Assembly (NCBI RefSeq): GCF_038561955.2
Contig: NZ_CP138333.2
Coordinates: forward strand, 1,550,001-1,614,000
DNA length: 64,000 nucleotides
Reading direction: 5' to 3'
Source of the DNA: Salinicoccus sp. Bachu38
GTDB taxonomy: Bacteria > Bacillota > Bacilli > Staphylococcales > Salinicoccaceae
Position 1 is the first letter of the stretch. Each line of letters opens with the position of its first letter. Positions 44,819 through 53,964 of this stretch are shown piece after piece. The notes beneath the pieces were generated by a model. It saw only the letters and a program-made list of their open reading frames with translations, was not told the origin of the DNA and searched no databases. The position numbers were made by a program, and so were the translations under genes.

Positions 44819-45444
44819 CATTTCCTGTAATAGGATATATATTCCCCATCAAATTCATTGCCTACATAATCGTCACCGTTTTCTAGCATCCATCCGGTAT
44901 CCGTATAATGGACGCGCGTCGGCTCGCCGGACCGTACATACGGCTGCGAAAGATTCAGATGCATTACATGACGCTTCTTTCCATTATATTTGTATGTAGT
45001 CTTCCTTATCTTGAAACCGAGCCTGAATTTATCCTTGAGGCTTGGTATGTTCCCCGGCATTACTGTTGTCAGGACATCCCGGAACCTTCCATCCGCCCGA
45101 ACCATTTCAATCAGCTGCCTGCCCATCCTGGTCTGGAGGCCTTTGCCTCTGTGTGAAGGGGCGATGAAGCTGATCTCGGAGTATATTACGCTTTTCTTAT
45201 CTTTAATGCCCACATCGTCCGCCAGATGCTCACCTTCATCAGGTGTTGGAATATACATGGACCGGGAGGCTACCAGACGTCCTTCATCATAGGCGCCGAT
45301 TATGAAACCCTGTGCAATAATTTCCTTGAATTCCCTCTCCGTCAGTGTCTGCAGCACTTCCTTGTCTTCAAGGCTTTCATATACTTTTTTCTGAAGAAAG
45401 AGCAATTCCGGCAGGTCTCCGAGATGCAGCGTTTTAAAATCCAT
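44818..45444 (-). CDS. GNAT-family N-acetyltransferase
   Basis: A 208-residue acetyl-CoA-dependent acyltransferase. Motif A is SEISFIAPSHRGKGLQTRMGRQLIE near 92-116, with the CoA-binding RGKGLQ loop, and motif B includes MPGNIPSLKDKFRLGF. The N-terminal part is longer than usual and the C-terminal 45 residues form an extra beta extension (YVRSGEPTRVHYTDTGWM). Substrate unknown. The ATG at 45444 is used because AGGATG lies upstream at proper spacing. Confidence 0.85.
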   Translation of the reverse strand: MDFKTLHLGDLPELLFLQKKVYESLEDKEVLQTLTEREFKEIIAQGFIIGAYDEGRLVASRSMYIPTPDEGEHLADDVGIKDKKSVIYSEISFIAPSHRGKGLQTRMGRQLIEMVRADGRFRDVLTTVMPGNIPSLKDKFRLGFKIRKTTYKYNGKKRHVMHLNLSQPYVRSGEPTRVHYTDTGWMLENGDDYVGNEFDGEYISYYRK

Positions 45445-45535
45445 CAAATCATCCTTTTTTATTTATAATATGCTCAATATGTCACGTTTGAGCCCAGGGT
45501 ACTGCGGATATATACATAATGAGGAGTTGGTGCAT

Positions 45536-45742
45536 ATGGCAATCTTGGTAAAGGTTAAGGACAGCACGAACGACAGGACGGATTTCCAGTATATCCGGAA
45601 TGATAAAGTGAATGAATTTGATAAATCGGAATATATCCTCCAGGAAATTTCCTCCGAAAACGACAAGTTCATCCAGTTCATCTACCCCGGGCATACAGAA
45701 ACATTTACACAATTCAGGATCAATTATACTAAAAGACGCTGA
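45536..45742 (+). CDS. Small conserved-looking protein of unknown function
   Basis: A 68-residue charged soluble protein: MAILVKVKDSTNDRTDFQY at the start and TFTQFRINYTKRR at the end, with alternating strands that suggest a small beta-rich domain. GAGGAG precedes the ATG at 45536. The stop codon is part of the terminator stem at 45731-45757. Divergent from the GNAT gene. No family recognised. Confidence 0.6.
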   Translation: MAILVKVKDSTNDRTDFQYIRNDKVNEFDKSEYILQEISSENDKFIQFIYPGHTETFTQFRINYTKRR

Positions 45743-45757
45743 GTCCAGCGTCTTTTA
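45731..45757. terminator. Bidirectional terminator, small gene and esterase
   Basis: Perfect 11-bp stem AAAAGACGCTG / CAGCGTCTTTT, 5-base loop. Both convergent stop codons fall in the arms. Confidence 0.85.
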
Positions 45758-46675
45758 ATTTTGTTCCAGAATCTCACTCAGCCAGCTGAACATGAGGTTC
45801 GTCCATTGTGATGCGCGTTCGTCCACCATGCCGGTCACTCCTGTCGCCAGGCTCAGGCCATGGTTCCCACTCTTGAATGTATGGAGTTCCCAGGGTATCT
45901 GGTTCGTCTCCAACGCTTTCGCAAAATCGAGTGCGTTCTGCACGAATACGAGCTTGTCTTCGACGGTATGCCAGATGAAAGTCGGTGGTGTATCTTTGGA
46001 GACATGAGCCTTGAGGTCAGCCCGTTCGATGGTTTCATCCTCGATATTGTGGCCGAATACCATTCTGGAGGCCGTCGACATGTACCTCGGCTCCCCGATG
46101 CCCCGTTCCTCGGCAATATCCCTGTTCAGCATATAGTCCAGGATCGGATAGGCCAGCACCTGGAAATTCGGCCGGTACCACCTTGACTCCTGAGCTGTGA
46201 GTTCACTGAGCCATGCCGAATTCCAGTGTACGCCAAGACTCGCTGCCAGATGGCCGCCCGCAGAGAATCCGACTGTACCGATCTGATCCGGATTCACATT
46301 GAACTCATGGCAGTTTTCCCGGATGAAGGTAATCGTCTGTGCCAGTTCCACCAGAGGTCCCGGAAACTCGGAGCCGAGCACCTCGTCCTCCCCGACCATG
46401 GAGGCGATCTGATACAGTTCGTCCCTGTTCGTCCGTCTGTCCTCCCTTCTCATCGCCGTGCCGATGGTCGAATACCTGAGTATGAACACATGGTATCCTT
46501 TCGCCAGAAACTCGTACCCTACAGGTTCCGCCTCCCTTTCGGATACATACATGTAGCTTCCGCCCGGACAGATGACAACCGCCGGTCTCCCCTCCTTCTC
46601 ATACACTGCACTTTCACCAAGCATCATCGTCACTTCGGCATGTTTGTCACCAATATAAAAACTTTGCAGATTCAT
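45755..46675 (-). CDS. Alpha/beta hydrolase, acetyl-esterase-like
   Basis: A 306-residue serine hydrolase of the BD-FAE/xylan acetylesterase-like group. The oxyanion region is VICPGGSYMYVSEREAEP, the nucleophile elbow is GFSAGGHLA (Ser near 140), and the catalytic Asp and His are likely in HTVEDKLVFVQ and SGNHGLSLA. No signal peptide, so it acts on internal acyl esters, perhaps deacetylating imported sugars. It is followed upstream (same strand) by a GNAT gene 17 bases away, so the two may be cotranscribed with the phosphoesterase. Confidence 0.85.
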   Translation of the reverse strand: MNLQSFYIGDKHAEVTMMLGESAVYEKEGRPAVVICPGGSYMYVSEREAEPVGYEFLAKGYHVFILRYSTIGTAMRREDRRTNRDELYQIASMVGEDEVLGSEFPGPLVELAQTITFIRENCHEFNVNPDQIGTVGFSAGGHLAASLGVHWNSAWLSELTAQESRWYRPNFQVLAYPILDYMLNRDIAEERGIGEPRYMSTASRMVFGHNIEDETIERADLKAHVSKDTPPTFIWHTVEDKLVFVQNALDFAKALETNQIPWELHTFKSGNHGLSLATGVTGMVDERASQWTNLMFSWLSEILEQN

Positions 46676-46692
46676 ATGTCTCCCCCACCATT

Positions 46693-47187
46693 TCAGTTGA
46701 TCAGTCTATAAAGGTATATTTCATTTCTGTATTCCCCATCTATGAACAGCGCGTCGATCCGTTCGCCTTCCTTTTTGAACCCGAGCGCCGTATACAGCTC
46801 GATCTCTTCTTCAAAATCATCCCGGATGGAAAGCTCAAGCCGGTGGATCCGGTTCCCTTCCGCCCAGTGGATGGCTGCATTCAACAGATTTCTTCCTATG
46901 CTGTTCTGCTGATCTGTCTGCAGCACACCAAGGGACACGTTGGCCCGGTGCGCCGTCATTTCATTATGATTCCCCAACAGGCTGATGTAGCCCATCATCC
47001 TCTCCTGCTCGATGGCGACAAAAATCTGCCGTTTTGCATTCTGCAGTACAGACGATAGGAGTGACTCCGTATTCGAGATGTTGAGGGCCTGTTCCTCATA
47101 CAGATCATCTTTGCTGTTTGCTTCCAATGTCAGCAGTAAATTGAGGAATTGTTCAATATCCCGCATTTCTATCGGACGGATTTCCAT
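46693..47187 (-). CDS. GNAT-family N-acetyltransferase
   Basis: A 164-residue protein with the GNAT fold: EIRPIEMRDIEQFLNLL at the start, strand RQIFVAIEQERMMGYISL, motif A with SLGVLQTDQQNSIGRNLLNAAIHWA, and YTALGFKKEGE near 138. The canonical Q/RxxGxG/A loop reads QQNSIGRN, slightly altered but workable. It lies four bases after the phosphoesterase gene and before the esterase, so the three form one operon. Substrate unknown. Confidence 0.85.
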   Translation of the reverse strand: MEIRPIEMRDIEQFLNLLLTLEANSKDDLYEEQALNISNTESLLSSVLQNAKRQIFVAIEQERMMGYISLLGNHNEMTAHRANVSLGVLQTDQQNSIGRNLLNAAIHWAEGNRIHRLELSIRDDFEEEIELYTALGFKKEGERIDALFIDGEYRNEIYLYRLIN

Positions 47188-47190
47188 GCT

Positions 47191-47913
47191 CTAACCTCCT
47201 TCCTTAAGCAATACATTCAGTATGAAATCGATCGCTGGTGGATTTTCTTTCCTGAGTCCATCAATGAAGGACTTGCGGTCATAATGGATATTCCTATGCA
47301 TGATATGGATGGCACCATCATTTTCGATTTCCATGATGGCATATGGTGCATAGGCTTTCGATGTGACCCCCAGCGGCCCCGGATTGAGGAATATCTGATG
47401 GTCCGTTTCAAAATGGTGCCTCATATGGTCGTGGCCAAAAAGGACAAGGTCATACTTTTCATCCTGATAGGTATGCGCCAGACTTTTTACAGACGGAGCC
47501 GGATCGATTGGGCTGTAGGCGGCATCCGCATCCAGATGGTAATGGGTGAGGAGGATGCTGCAGACTCCGACTTCCCTCTCCAAAGTCAGGGGCAGCGCCC
47601 CGAGGAACTGCTGATATTTCGGGTCCAGATGTTCCGCCACCCATAAATGATGGTCATGCTCAGGACCAGTGACTTCAGAAGGCATGTTCCGCAATGCCTT
47701 CACCACCTCATCATCGTGATTGCCCCGGATGATGGTGAGATTATCCAGTCTTTCAAGCAACTCCAGCACTTCATTCGTCTGATGCCCCAGGGAAATGACA
47801 TCCCCAAGGCAATAGACCGCATCAATATCAAACTTTCCCATATCCTCTATTACACTGGATAATGCATGGTGGTTGCCATGGATATCGGAAATGACCGCTA
47901 TCTTCCTGTTCAA
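47191..47913 (-). CDS. Calcineurin-type metallophosphoesterase
   Basis: A 240-residue phosphoesterase of the YfcE/diadenosine-polyphosphatase kind. Metal ligands: ISDIHGNHHAL (D-x-H), YCLGDVIS (GD), IIRGNHDDEV (GNHD), LTHYHLD and LFGHDHMRH (GHxH). The start is the TTG at 47913, nine bases after GGAGGG; the in-frame GTG at 47922 is inside that site. Divergent from the histidine phosphatase gene. Confidence 0.9.
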   Translation of the reverse strand: MNRKIAVISDIHGNHHALSSVIEDMGKFDIDAVYCLGDVISLGHQTNEVLELLERLDNLTIIRGNHDDEVVKALRNMPSEVTGPEHDHHLWVAEHLDPKYQQFLGALPLTLEREVGVCSILLTHYHLDADAAYSPIDPAPSVKSLAHTYQDEKYDLVLFGHDHMRHHFETDHQIFLNPGPLGVTSKAYAPYAIMEIENDGAIHIMHRNIHYDRKSFIDGLRKENPPAIDFILNVLLKEGG

Positions 47914-48029
47914 TGTCCACACCCTCCATCAATTTTCGCTCTTATGCTCCATTTTAACAAAAGTTCCTTGGTTCACCTATCATTTCAATCTCATGTTATC
48001 ATATATATAAAATACAATTGAGGTGTGAC

Positions 48030-48620
48030 ATGACTAGAATTTGCCTAGTGAGACACGGTCTGACAGAATACAACCATTTGAGGAAACTCCAGGGTTCTTC
48101 CGACATCCCTCTGAATGCTGAAGGGGAATATCAGGCGGAATGTGCCGCTGAAAAATTGAAGGATGAACCCTTCGATGCGATAGTTTCAAGCCCGCTCGGA
48201 CGCGCCCACCGTACAGCGGAAATCATAAACCAGCACCATCAGCTGCCAATCCATACGATGGACGAATTGAAAGAGCAGCACTTCGGAACACTTGAAGGGA
48301 GCCACATCGATGATATCATCGAAAAGTACCCGAATGGCGAACTGCCCGGAGCTGAAACATTCGACGCGCTATCCGCCCGTGCGGAAAAAGCCATAAGACA
48401 TATCCATGAACAGTTCGAAGGCCAATATGTGCTGCTGACCGCACACTCCAGGACGATCAAATCCATACTGGCACTATACAGCGATGAAATCGACATGCTC
48501 CGGACAAAGCTCGACAACTGCAGTCTGAGCCATATCGAATTCTTAGACTCGAAATGGCATGTGCACGAGTATAATGTACAGACATATGCGGAAAGCGCCC
48601 AGGAAGAGCACAAAAAATAG
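48030..48620 (+). CDS. Histidine phosphatase family protein
   Basis: A 196-residue phosphoglycerate-mutase-like phosphatase. The phosphohistidine motif LVRHGLTEYN is at 5-14, Arg pair region SSPLGRAHRTAEI near 55, the proton donor Glu in KEQHFGTLEG near 82, and the second His in LLTAHSRTI near 140. Likely a small-molecule or phosphosugar phosphatase. Start at 48030 follows GAGGTGTGAC. It is followed at 15 bases by the C45 peptidase gene, and then the DUF421 gene, as one operon. Confidence 0.9.
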   Translation: MTRICLVRHGLTEYNHLRKLQGSSDIPLNAEGEYQAECAAEKLKDEPFDAIVSSPLGRAHRTAEIINQHHQLPIHTMDELKEQHFGTLEGSHIDDIIEKYPNGELPGAETFDALSARAEKAIRHIHEQFEGQYVLLTAHSRTIKSILALYSDEIDMLRTKLDNCSLSHIEFLDSKWHVHEYNVQTYAESAQEEHKK

Positions 48621-48635
48621 AGGAGCATCAATCAT

Positions 48636-49688
48636 ATGCAGAAGATAAACGCTTTGGTCCAGCCCTTCAGAGGGAGCCATTTCGACTATGGCATACAGCA
48701 GGGCAGATGGCTGGAACAGACCCATTACATGCAGAACAGGAACTACGAGTGGATAAAGCGCCGACCGAAGTTCGACCTCGACTACGATGAAACAAAGCAG
48801 CTCTATATGCACTTTGCCCCCCGCATCTGGGAGGAGATCATGGGGCTCCAGGAGTCACTCGGGATCACCGACCGTGAGGTGTTGCTCAATCTTGCCCATT
48901 ACAGGGTCTCACCACGCGATAATGGATGCAGTGTCTATATGGATGATGATGTATTCATCAGAAACTATGATTATCATCCGAATACTTACGATGGGATGTA
49001 CAAACTTTTTCAGCCCGATCATGGATATGCGCATATCGGTCCTGCGTCCCGGGTAACGGGTAGAATGGACGGCATGAACGAACACGGCCTCATCATGGCC
49101 TACAATTTCATGAACAGGAAACAACCGTTCGATGGTTTTACATGCTTCATCATCGGCCGCTTCATCCTGGAACTGTGCAAAACGGCGGATGAGGCGAAAG
49201 CACTGCTTCAGGCACTCCCCCATCGTGGCGGATTCAGCTATATCATTCAGGACAGGGAGAATGATTCCTTCATTGCAGAAACTTCCGCCCGTGGCATGGA
49301 ATTCCGCGAAGCCCACATATGTACGAACCACTACGAGAAGCTTGCACATGAAAACAGGAGATACCTTGTCGACTCGAAGGAGCGTCTTGATATCCTTCAG
49401 GATATACACTCCACTTCAAAGAGCGAACTACTCGCCCTCTTCACTGGTCCGGCCCACGGACTTTTCGTGGACAACTACAGAAGCTGGGCTGGCACCATCC
49501 ATACATCCCTGTATGACAGGAAGAACCTGAAAGCCGGCATACGCCTCGGTGGAGAGGGACACGTACATGAATTTGATTTTGCAGACTGGCTGGATGGTGG
49601 CGACATCATGCAGACACAGATTGATGGAAAGATTGATACGGATCTCAGCTTCACCAGTGCCGACTGGCAGTTGAAATCCAGAATATAA
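48636..49688 (+). CDS. C45-type Ntn-hydrolase (acyltransferase/amidase)
   Basis: A 350-residue cytoplasmic protein related to acyl-CoA:6-aminopenicillanate acyltransferase and choloylglycine-like hydrolases. The likely N-terminal nucleophile after autocleavage is the Cys of DNGCSVYM near residue 88, followed by RNYDYHP, the conserved Arg-Asp pair, and MNEHGLIMAYNFMNRK. Members cleave linear amides such as acyl-homoserine lactones, bile salts or penicillins; substrate here is unknown. GAGGAG precedes the ATG. No signal peptide. Confidence 0.82.
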   Translation: MQKINALVQPFRGSHFDYGIQQGRWLEQTHYMQNRNYEWIKRRPKFDLDYDETKQLYMHFAPRIWEEIMGLQESLGITDREVLLNLAHYRVSPRDNGCSVYMDDDVFIRNYDYHPNTYDGMYKLFQPDHGYAHIGPASRVTGRMDGMNEHGLIMAYNFMNRKQPFDGFTCFIIGRFILELCKTADEAKALLQALPHRGGFSYIIQDRENDSFIAETSARGMEFREAHICTNHYEKLAHENRRYLVDSKERLDILQDIHSTSKSELLALFTGPAHGLFVDNYRSWAGTIHTSLYDRKNLKAGIRLGGEGHVHEFDFADWLDGGDIMQTQIDGKIDTDLSFTSADWQLKSRI

Positions 49689-49698
49689 ACCCAGGGAG

Positions 49699-50238
49699 GT
49701 GGATAGTATCCTCGAATTCGATAAAGTCATATTCAGTAACTTTGATGTCATTATACGGACTGTGCTGGTCGGAGTCATGGCCTACCTTTCCCTTGTTGTC
49801 CTCCTCCGGGTGAGCGGCAAGCGGACCCTGACCAAGATGAATGCCTTCGATTTCATCGTAACAATCGCACTCGGTTCCATCCTGGCCAGCATCATCACGA
49901 GCAAGGACATCACACTTGCCCAGGGCATCACTGCATTCCTTGTGCTTGTCATCATGCAGTATATCTTCACCAAGCTGTCTGTAAAGAGCCAAGCATTCAG
50001 CAATCTCATAAAATCTCAGCCCGCCCTGCTCTATTACAATGGAGAATTTTTGACACAGAACATGAAGAAGGAACGGGTGCTGGAAATCGAAATCAGACAG
50101 GCGGCCCGCTCCAGCGGCAAGGACGACATGGCCGAAGTCATGGCAGTCGTGCTTGAAACCGACGGCAGCATTTCCGTCATCAGCAATCAATCCGATGAGC
50201 CGAGTCTGGATAAGCTGTTCAAAGAGGTAAAAAAATAA
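49699..50238 (+). CDS. DUF421 membrane protein, short paralogue
   Basis: A 179-residue protein with three N-terminal membrane helices (about 18-38, 46-68, 74-90) and one YetF cytoplasmic domain (about 95-170), where the relative at 40706 has the longer form. Signature: LLRVSGKRTLTKMNAFDFIVTIALGSILASII. The start is unclear. GTG at 49699 is inside the ribosome site GGGAGG, and the codon at the usual distance is ATC (49708); no other start precedes the first helix. It follows the C45 gene by 10 bases. Confidence 0.82.
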   Translation: MDSILEFDKVIFSNFDVIIRTVLVGVMAYLSLVVLLRVSGKRTLTKMNAFDFIVTIALGSILASIITSKDITLAQGITAFLVLVIMQYIFTKLSVKSQAFSNLIKSQPALLYYNGEFLTQNMKKERVLEIEIRQAARSSGKDDMAEVMAVVLETDGSISVISNQSDEPSLDKLFKEVKK

Positions 50239-50262
50239 GACCTGTGAGGTCTTATTTTTTTA
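50234..50262. terminator. Bidirectional terminator between DUF421 and DUF418 genes
   Basis: AATAAGACC / GGTCTTATT stem with a five-base loop and T-run on the plus strand, A-run on the other side. Confidence 0.88.
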
Positions 50263-51442
50263 TCGGCAATATCCTGCCATATGTCAATGTACGCCAGATC
50301 CACTCGAGCGGACCATAGCTGAAGGCCTTCATCCACAGATGGCTGAGTACAATCTGCAACATGAACGTTGCAAGCACAACTACAGGGAACCACACTGCCC
50401 CGATCGTATTGAACAGGTCGAAACCGAAAAATAGGACGATCATCAGAACACTCTGCAGGATGTAGTTCGTCAGTGCCATCTGGCCCACCGGCTGGAGAAG
50501 CCTGGTCAGTCCTTTGAACCGTCCGAGCATGAGCAGCAGCACCGCTACATAGCCGAGTGACATCAATGGTCCGCCCGCAGTATAGGCAAGCATGGTTGCG
50601 ATCGACCATGCGGGGTCATCCATGCCGTATGTCATCCCGTATCCGGTAGCCAGCTTTATCGGCAGCCCGATGCCAATGCCGAAAAGCGCTACTTTCCACA
50701 GCAGTCCACGGATGGAGGACAGTCTATCGAAATAGCCCTTCTGGCCAACATACAGACCAATCAGAAACACTGCCAGTACAAGAGGCACCATCACTACATT
50801 GTTCGTCATCATCAGTCCGAGTATCGACATATTCAGGGATATGATGTCTCCATAGGAACCGGAAGCCGCCGCCATCATATCCACACCGTAACTGGAAGCG
50901 GAAACCGCACCCATGTCCATATCCCGTATCGAAAACATCAGGAGTGTGAGCAGCAGTACAAATACGGTGCCGAGCAGAAGAATCACACCCGAGATGACGA
51001 GGTTGAACTTCGGAGGCAGCCGATAGAAAAAAAGCAGCAGCAATCCTGTTATCGCATAGACGGTAAGGATATCACCATACCAGATGAATACCGCATGGAT
51101 GAGGCCGATGACGAGCAGTATGATCATTCTGCGAATGAACAGAAGATATGTGGAACCCGATTTCTTTTCAGCCCTGGAGAGGAAAATATAGAAACCGAGT
51201 CCGAAAAGGAAGGAAAACATCGTGTAGAAATTGGACGTCACAAGCGTATTGATCAGAAAGATGACGATTGAATTGGTACCGGAATAGATGTCACTCGTAT
51301 TCATCGTCAGCTGGTCCTCCATATGTGGTCCGGCAAAACTCATGATATTCATCATCAGAATGCCGAAAAGTGCAAATCCGCGTACCGCATCAATTTCGAA
51401 CACCCTTTCTGATGACTGTACGGGCGAGTAGTCCTGTTGCAT
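50252..51442 (-). CDS. DUF418 (YeiB-like) membrane protein
   Basis: A 396-residue integral membrane protein with about ten helices. The N terminus has the family mark EIDAVRGFALFGILMMNIMSF near 15-36, as in OpgC/acyltransferase-3 relatives, and the C-terminal DUF418 core has PVGQMALTNYILQSVL and the final GPLEWIWRTLTYGR. The function of YeiB-type proteins is unknown; a membrane acyl-transfer role is proposed. Monocistronic between convergent DUF421 and the upstream cls gene 51 bases away. Confidence 0.88.
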   Translation of the reverse strand: MQQDYSPVQSSERVFEIDAVRGFALFGILMMNIMSFAGPHMEDQLTMNTSDIYSGTNSIVIFLINTLVTSNFYTMFSFLFGLGFYIFLSRAEKKSGSTYLLFIRRMIILLVIGLIHAVFIWYGDILTVYAITGLLLLFFYRLPPKFNLVISGVILLLGTVFVLLLTLLMFSIRDMDMGAVSASSYGVDMMAAASGSYGDIISLNMSILGLMMTNNVVMVPLVLAVFLIGLYVGQKGYFDRLSSIRGLLWKVALFGIGIGLPIKLATGYGMTYGMDDPAWSIATMLAYTAGGPLMSLGYVAVLLLMLGRFKGLTRLLQPVGQMALTNYILQSVLMIVLFFGFDLFNTIGAVWFPVVVLATFMLQIVLSHLWMKAFSYGPLEWIWRTLTYGRILPIKK

Positions 51443-51493
51443 AGCATGCCTCCTGAAATACAGAATTCTTTATTAAATCATACCATATTCCAG

Positions 51494-52948
51494 CTAGAGC
51501 AGTGGAGAAAGCATACGGGAGACGGATTCTTTTGTTTTCTGATAGAAGGAGCGGCTCTCATACATCTCTTCAGTAAGCTGTGTGGAAGATGCCATATCCT
51601 TTTGGAAGGTCTCTCTCATCTCTTCTGCAAATCTTTCGTGATAGATGAAAGTGTTTATTTCGAAATTCAGTTCGGCGCTCCTCATGTCCACATTTGCCGT
51701 TCCGACTGAAGAGACTTTGTCATCGATCACCATCGACTTTGCATGGAGGAAACCGTGCTCGTATATATAGATTTTTGCACCTGCCCTCATCATCTCGGCT
51801 ACGAAGGAGAATGTTACCGGGTAGACAAACGGGTGATCGGGCTTGTTGGGTATCATGATCCGCACATCCACACCACTCAAAGCTGCGACACGGAGGGAAG
51901 CGAGGAAACCCGGTGTTGGAATGAAATAGGGACTCTGAATGTAGATATAGTCTTCAGCTTCCTGGACAATTTTGATGAAGCCGTGCAAAATCTCTCCGCC
52001 CCGCGCATCCGGTCCGCTGGAAACAATCTGCAGCGGCACGTCCCCATCTGAAGAGGAGGCTGGGAAATAGTGGTCGTCAAAGTCGATTCCTCCATTTCGC
52101 CTGGCCTTGTTCCAGTCCGAGATGAAACGCTCCTGGAGCCTGTGGACAGAACTTCCTTCCATACGGAGATGCGTGTCCCTCCAGTAACCGAGATCCTTGT
52201 TGCCTCCAAGGTATTCATCGCCGACATTATACCCGCCCATGTAGCCGATCCTGCCGTCGATCATCACCAGTTTACGGTGGTTTCTGAAATTCAGACGGAA
52301 TTTCAGAAGCGACGAGAAAATGGGAAAGGAGGCTTGCGTTTCTCCGCCATGTCTATGAAGTTCAGAAAAGAATTTTCTTCCAATTTTACGCGAACCGAAG
52401 CCGTCGTACAGGAAACGCACTTGGACACCTTCCTTCGCCTTTTCCGTAAGCAAGTCGCGCAGTTGGCTGCCGAGCTCATCTTTCCGCATAATGTAGTATT
52501 GCAGGTGGATATGCTGTCTGGCTGCCCGTATGTCCTCAAAAAGCGCTTCGAATTTCTCGTGGCCATCCGTATACATCTGTATCTTATTGTTCTCGGAAAG
52601 CGGGGAATCGTCATTCTTTAGCAGCATGCCAATCAAGGAACTGAATTTTTCGGGAAGCGAGTCCGGAAGAAACAGACGATTCCCATCAAATGCTGCTTTC
52701 TGGTCTTTCAGCATCCCCTCGCTTGATGGAAGCGTGTCATTGGACCATTCCTTCTTTCCAGCCGACCTGCCAAGGAGCAGATAGAGGAAGAAGCCGAGTA
52801 CCGGGAGGAAGAACAGGACCATCAGCCATGCCCACAAGGATGTGGCATCCTTTTTTCCAAAAATGACAATGAAAGCTGCCAGGATAATATTCATGATCAG
52901 AGCGATATTGCTCACTGTATTCCACCATTGCCAATCCATCCAAAACAT
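51494..52948 (-). CDS. cls: Cardiolipin synthase, phospholipase D family
   Basis: Joins two phosphatidylglycerols into cardiolipin. The 484-residue protein has two N-terminal membrane helices (about 10-30 and 38-58), then two PLD domains with HKD motifs HRKLVMIDGRIGYMGG near 215-230 and HAKSMVIDDKVSSVGTAN near 395-412. The LYLLLGR loop after the second helix is typical. Cardiolipin rises under salt stress in staphylococci. The coding start at 52948 lacks a perfect ribosome site (GGTGGCAGT). Confidence 0.95.
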   Translation of the reverse strand: MFWMDWQWWNTVSNIALIMNIILAAFIVIFGKKDATSLWAWLMVLFFLPVLGFFLYLLLGRSAGKKEWSNDTLPSSEGMLKDQKAAFDGNRLFLPDSLPEKFSSLIGMLLKNDDSPLSENNKIQMYTDGHEKFEALFEDIRAARQHIHLQYYIMRKDELGSQLRDLLTEKAKEGVQVRFLYDGFGSRKIGRKFFSELHRHGGETQASFPIFSSLLKFRLNFRNHRKLVMIDGRIGYMGGYNVGDEYLGGNKDLGYWRDTHLRMEGSSVHRLQERFISDWNKARRNGGIDFDDHYFPASSSDGDVPLQIVSSGPDARGGEILHGFIKIVQEAEDYIYIQSPYFIPTPGFLASLRVAALSGVDVRIMIPNKPDHPFVYPVTFSFVAEMMRAGAKIYIYEHGFLHAKSMVIDDKVSSVGTANVDMRSAELNFEINTFIYHERFAEEMRETFQKDMASSTQLTEEMYESRSFYQKTKESVSRMLSPLL

Positions 52949-53132
52949 ACTGCCACCTGCTTCCTGATCTCTTTCTGTTACTTCAATATTGTACTGTTTC
53001 CTTTTTGATATCCCTTAAAACTCCTGCATTTTTGTAATATATTGAATAGAGTGCACTGTTTCGGATATAACTACTAAACAGCACATGGAAGAATATCATC
53101 CTCAGATCTTGCGGGGTAAAAGGAGGGGTTTT

Positions 53133-53873
53133 GTGTCAGCCACGCATTGGCTAAGTCTTTTATTTGTCGTCGGCTTCATAGCTGTACATTTCACTTCTAA
53201 ATATATAAAACTCTCGACCGCTTCTCCGAGGAGTCTCTGGTTTTCAATGTTTGGGGGTGCTGCACTTGCCTATGTATTCCTCATCCTTCTGCCTGAGTTG
53301 AACAAGTATCTCGAGAGGGTCAAGACGGCAGTGGAAAGCTGGACGATATACCTGGACAACTATACGTATCTGCTCGCCCTTTTCGGGCTGCTTATATACT
53401 ACGGTATGGATATGCTGGCCAAAAGCAGGGATGGGATGGAAAGTGACAATCCGCCCTCCCGTTCGTTGCCGGTACTTCTCGTTCATATGACTGCTTTCTT
53501 TCTGTACAATGTCACAATCGGATACTTGCTGGTACGAGAAGAATTCTCAAGCCATATGGGCATGGCAACCTATTTCATCGCTTTGTCCGCACACTTCATT
53601 GCTACGGATTTCACACTGAAGGAGATTCATGAGAAAAACTATGAAAAATATGGCAGATGGCTTCTGAGTGCAGCCATCCTGATCGGATGGCTGATCGGCA
53701 TCACATTGAAGGTGCACGAAGTGGCAGTAAGCATCGCCGTCTCTCTTCTTGCCGGAGGAATCATCTTCAACGTTTTCAAAGATGAATTGAAGGAAGGCAC
53801 TTTCAAAAATTACTTCGCTTTCCTGGGAGGTGCACTCATTATTGCAGCACTGGTTACGCTATTCAGATCTTGA
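53133..53873 (+). CDS. ZIP-like multi-pass membrane protein
   Basis: A 246-residue membrane protein with seven or eight helices; the middle has a hydrophilic loop (about 105-122, KSRDGMESDNPPSR). Two histidine-bearing helices, VLLVHMTAFFLYN and ALSAHFIATDFTL, and ETL-like EVAVSIAVSLLAGGIIFN recall ZIP-family metal transporters. However, the classical HxxxE ligands are not complete, so transport of zinc is not secure. GTG at 53133 follows AAGGAGGGG at good distance. Divergent from cls. Confidence 0.7.
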   Translation: MSATHWLSLLFVVGFIAVHFTSKYIKLSTASPRSLWFSMFGGAALAYVFLILLPELNKYLERVKTAVESWTIYLDNYTYLLALFGLLIYYGMDMLAKSRDGMESDNPPSRSLPVLLVHMTAFFLYNVTIGYLLVREEFSSHMGMATYFIALSAHFIATDFTLKEIHEKNYEKYGRWLLSAAILIGWLIGITLKVHEVAVSIAVSLLAGGIIFNVFKDELKEGTFKNYFAFLGGALIIAALVTLFRS

Positions 53874-53934
53874 GCCTGATTCCCGATTGACCGAAGGCGG
53901 ACTTGCAGTTGCACCTATACTTTCAGATATTAAA

Positions 53935-53964
53935 AAAGGAACTCAAAACCATTGAGTTCCTTTT
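53935..53964. terminator. Bidirectional terminator inside the end of the next gene
   Basis: Perfect 13-bp stem AAAAGGAACTCAA / TTGAGTTCCTTTT, four-base loop. The convergent small membrane gene stops within it. Confidence 0.85.
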
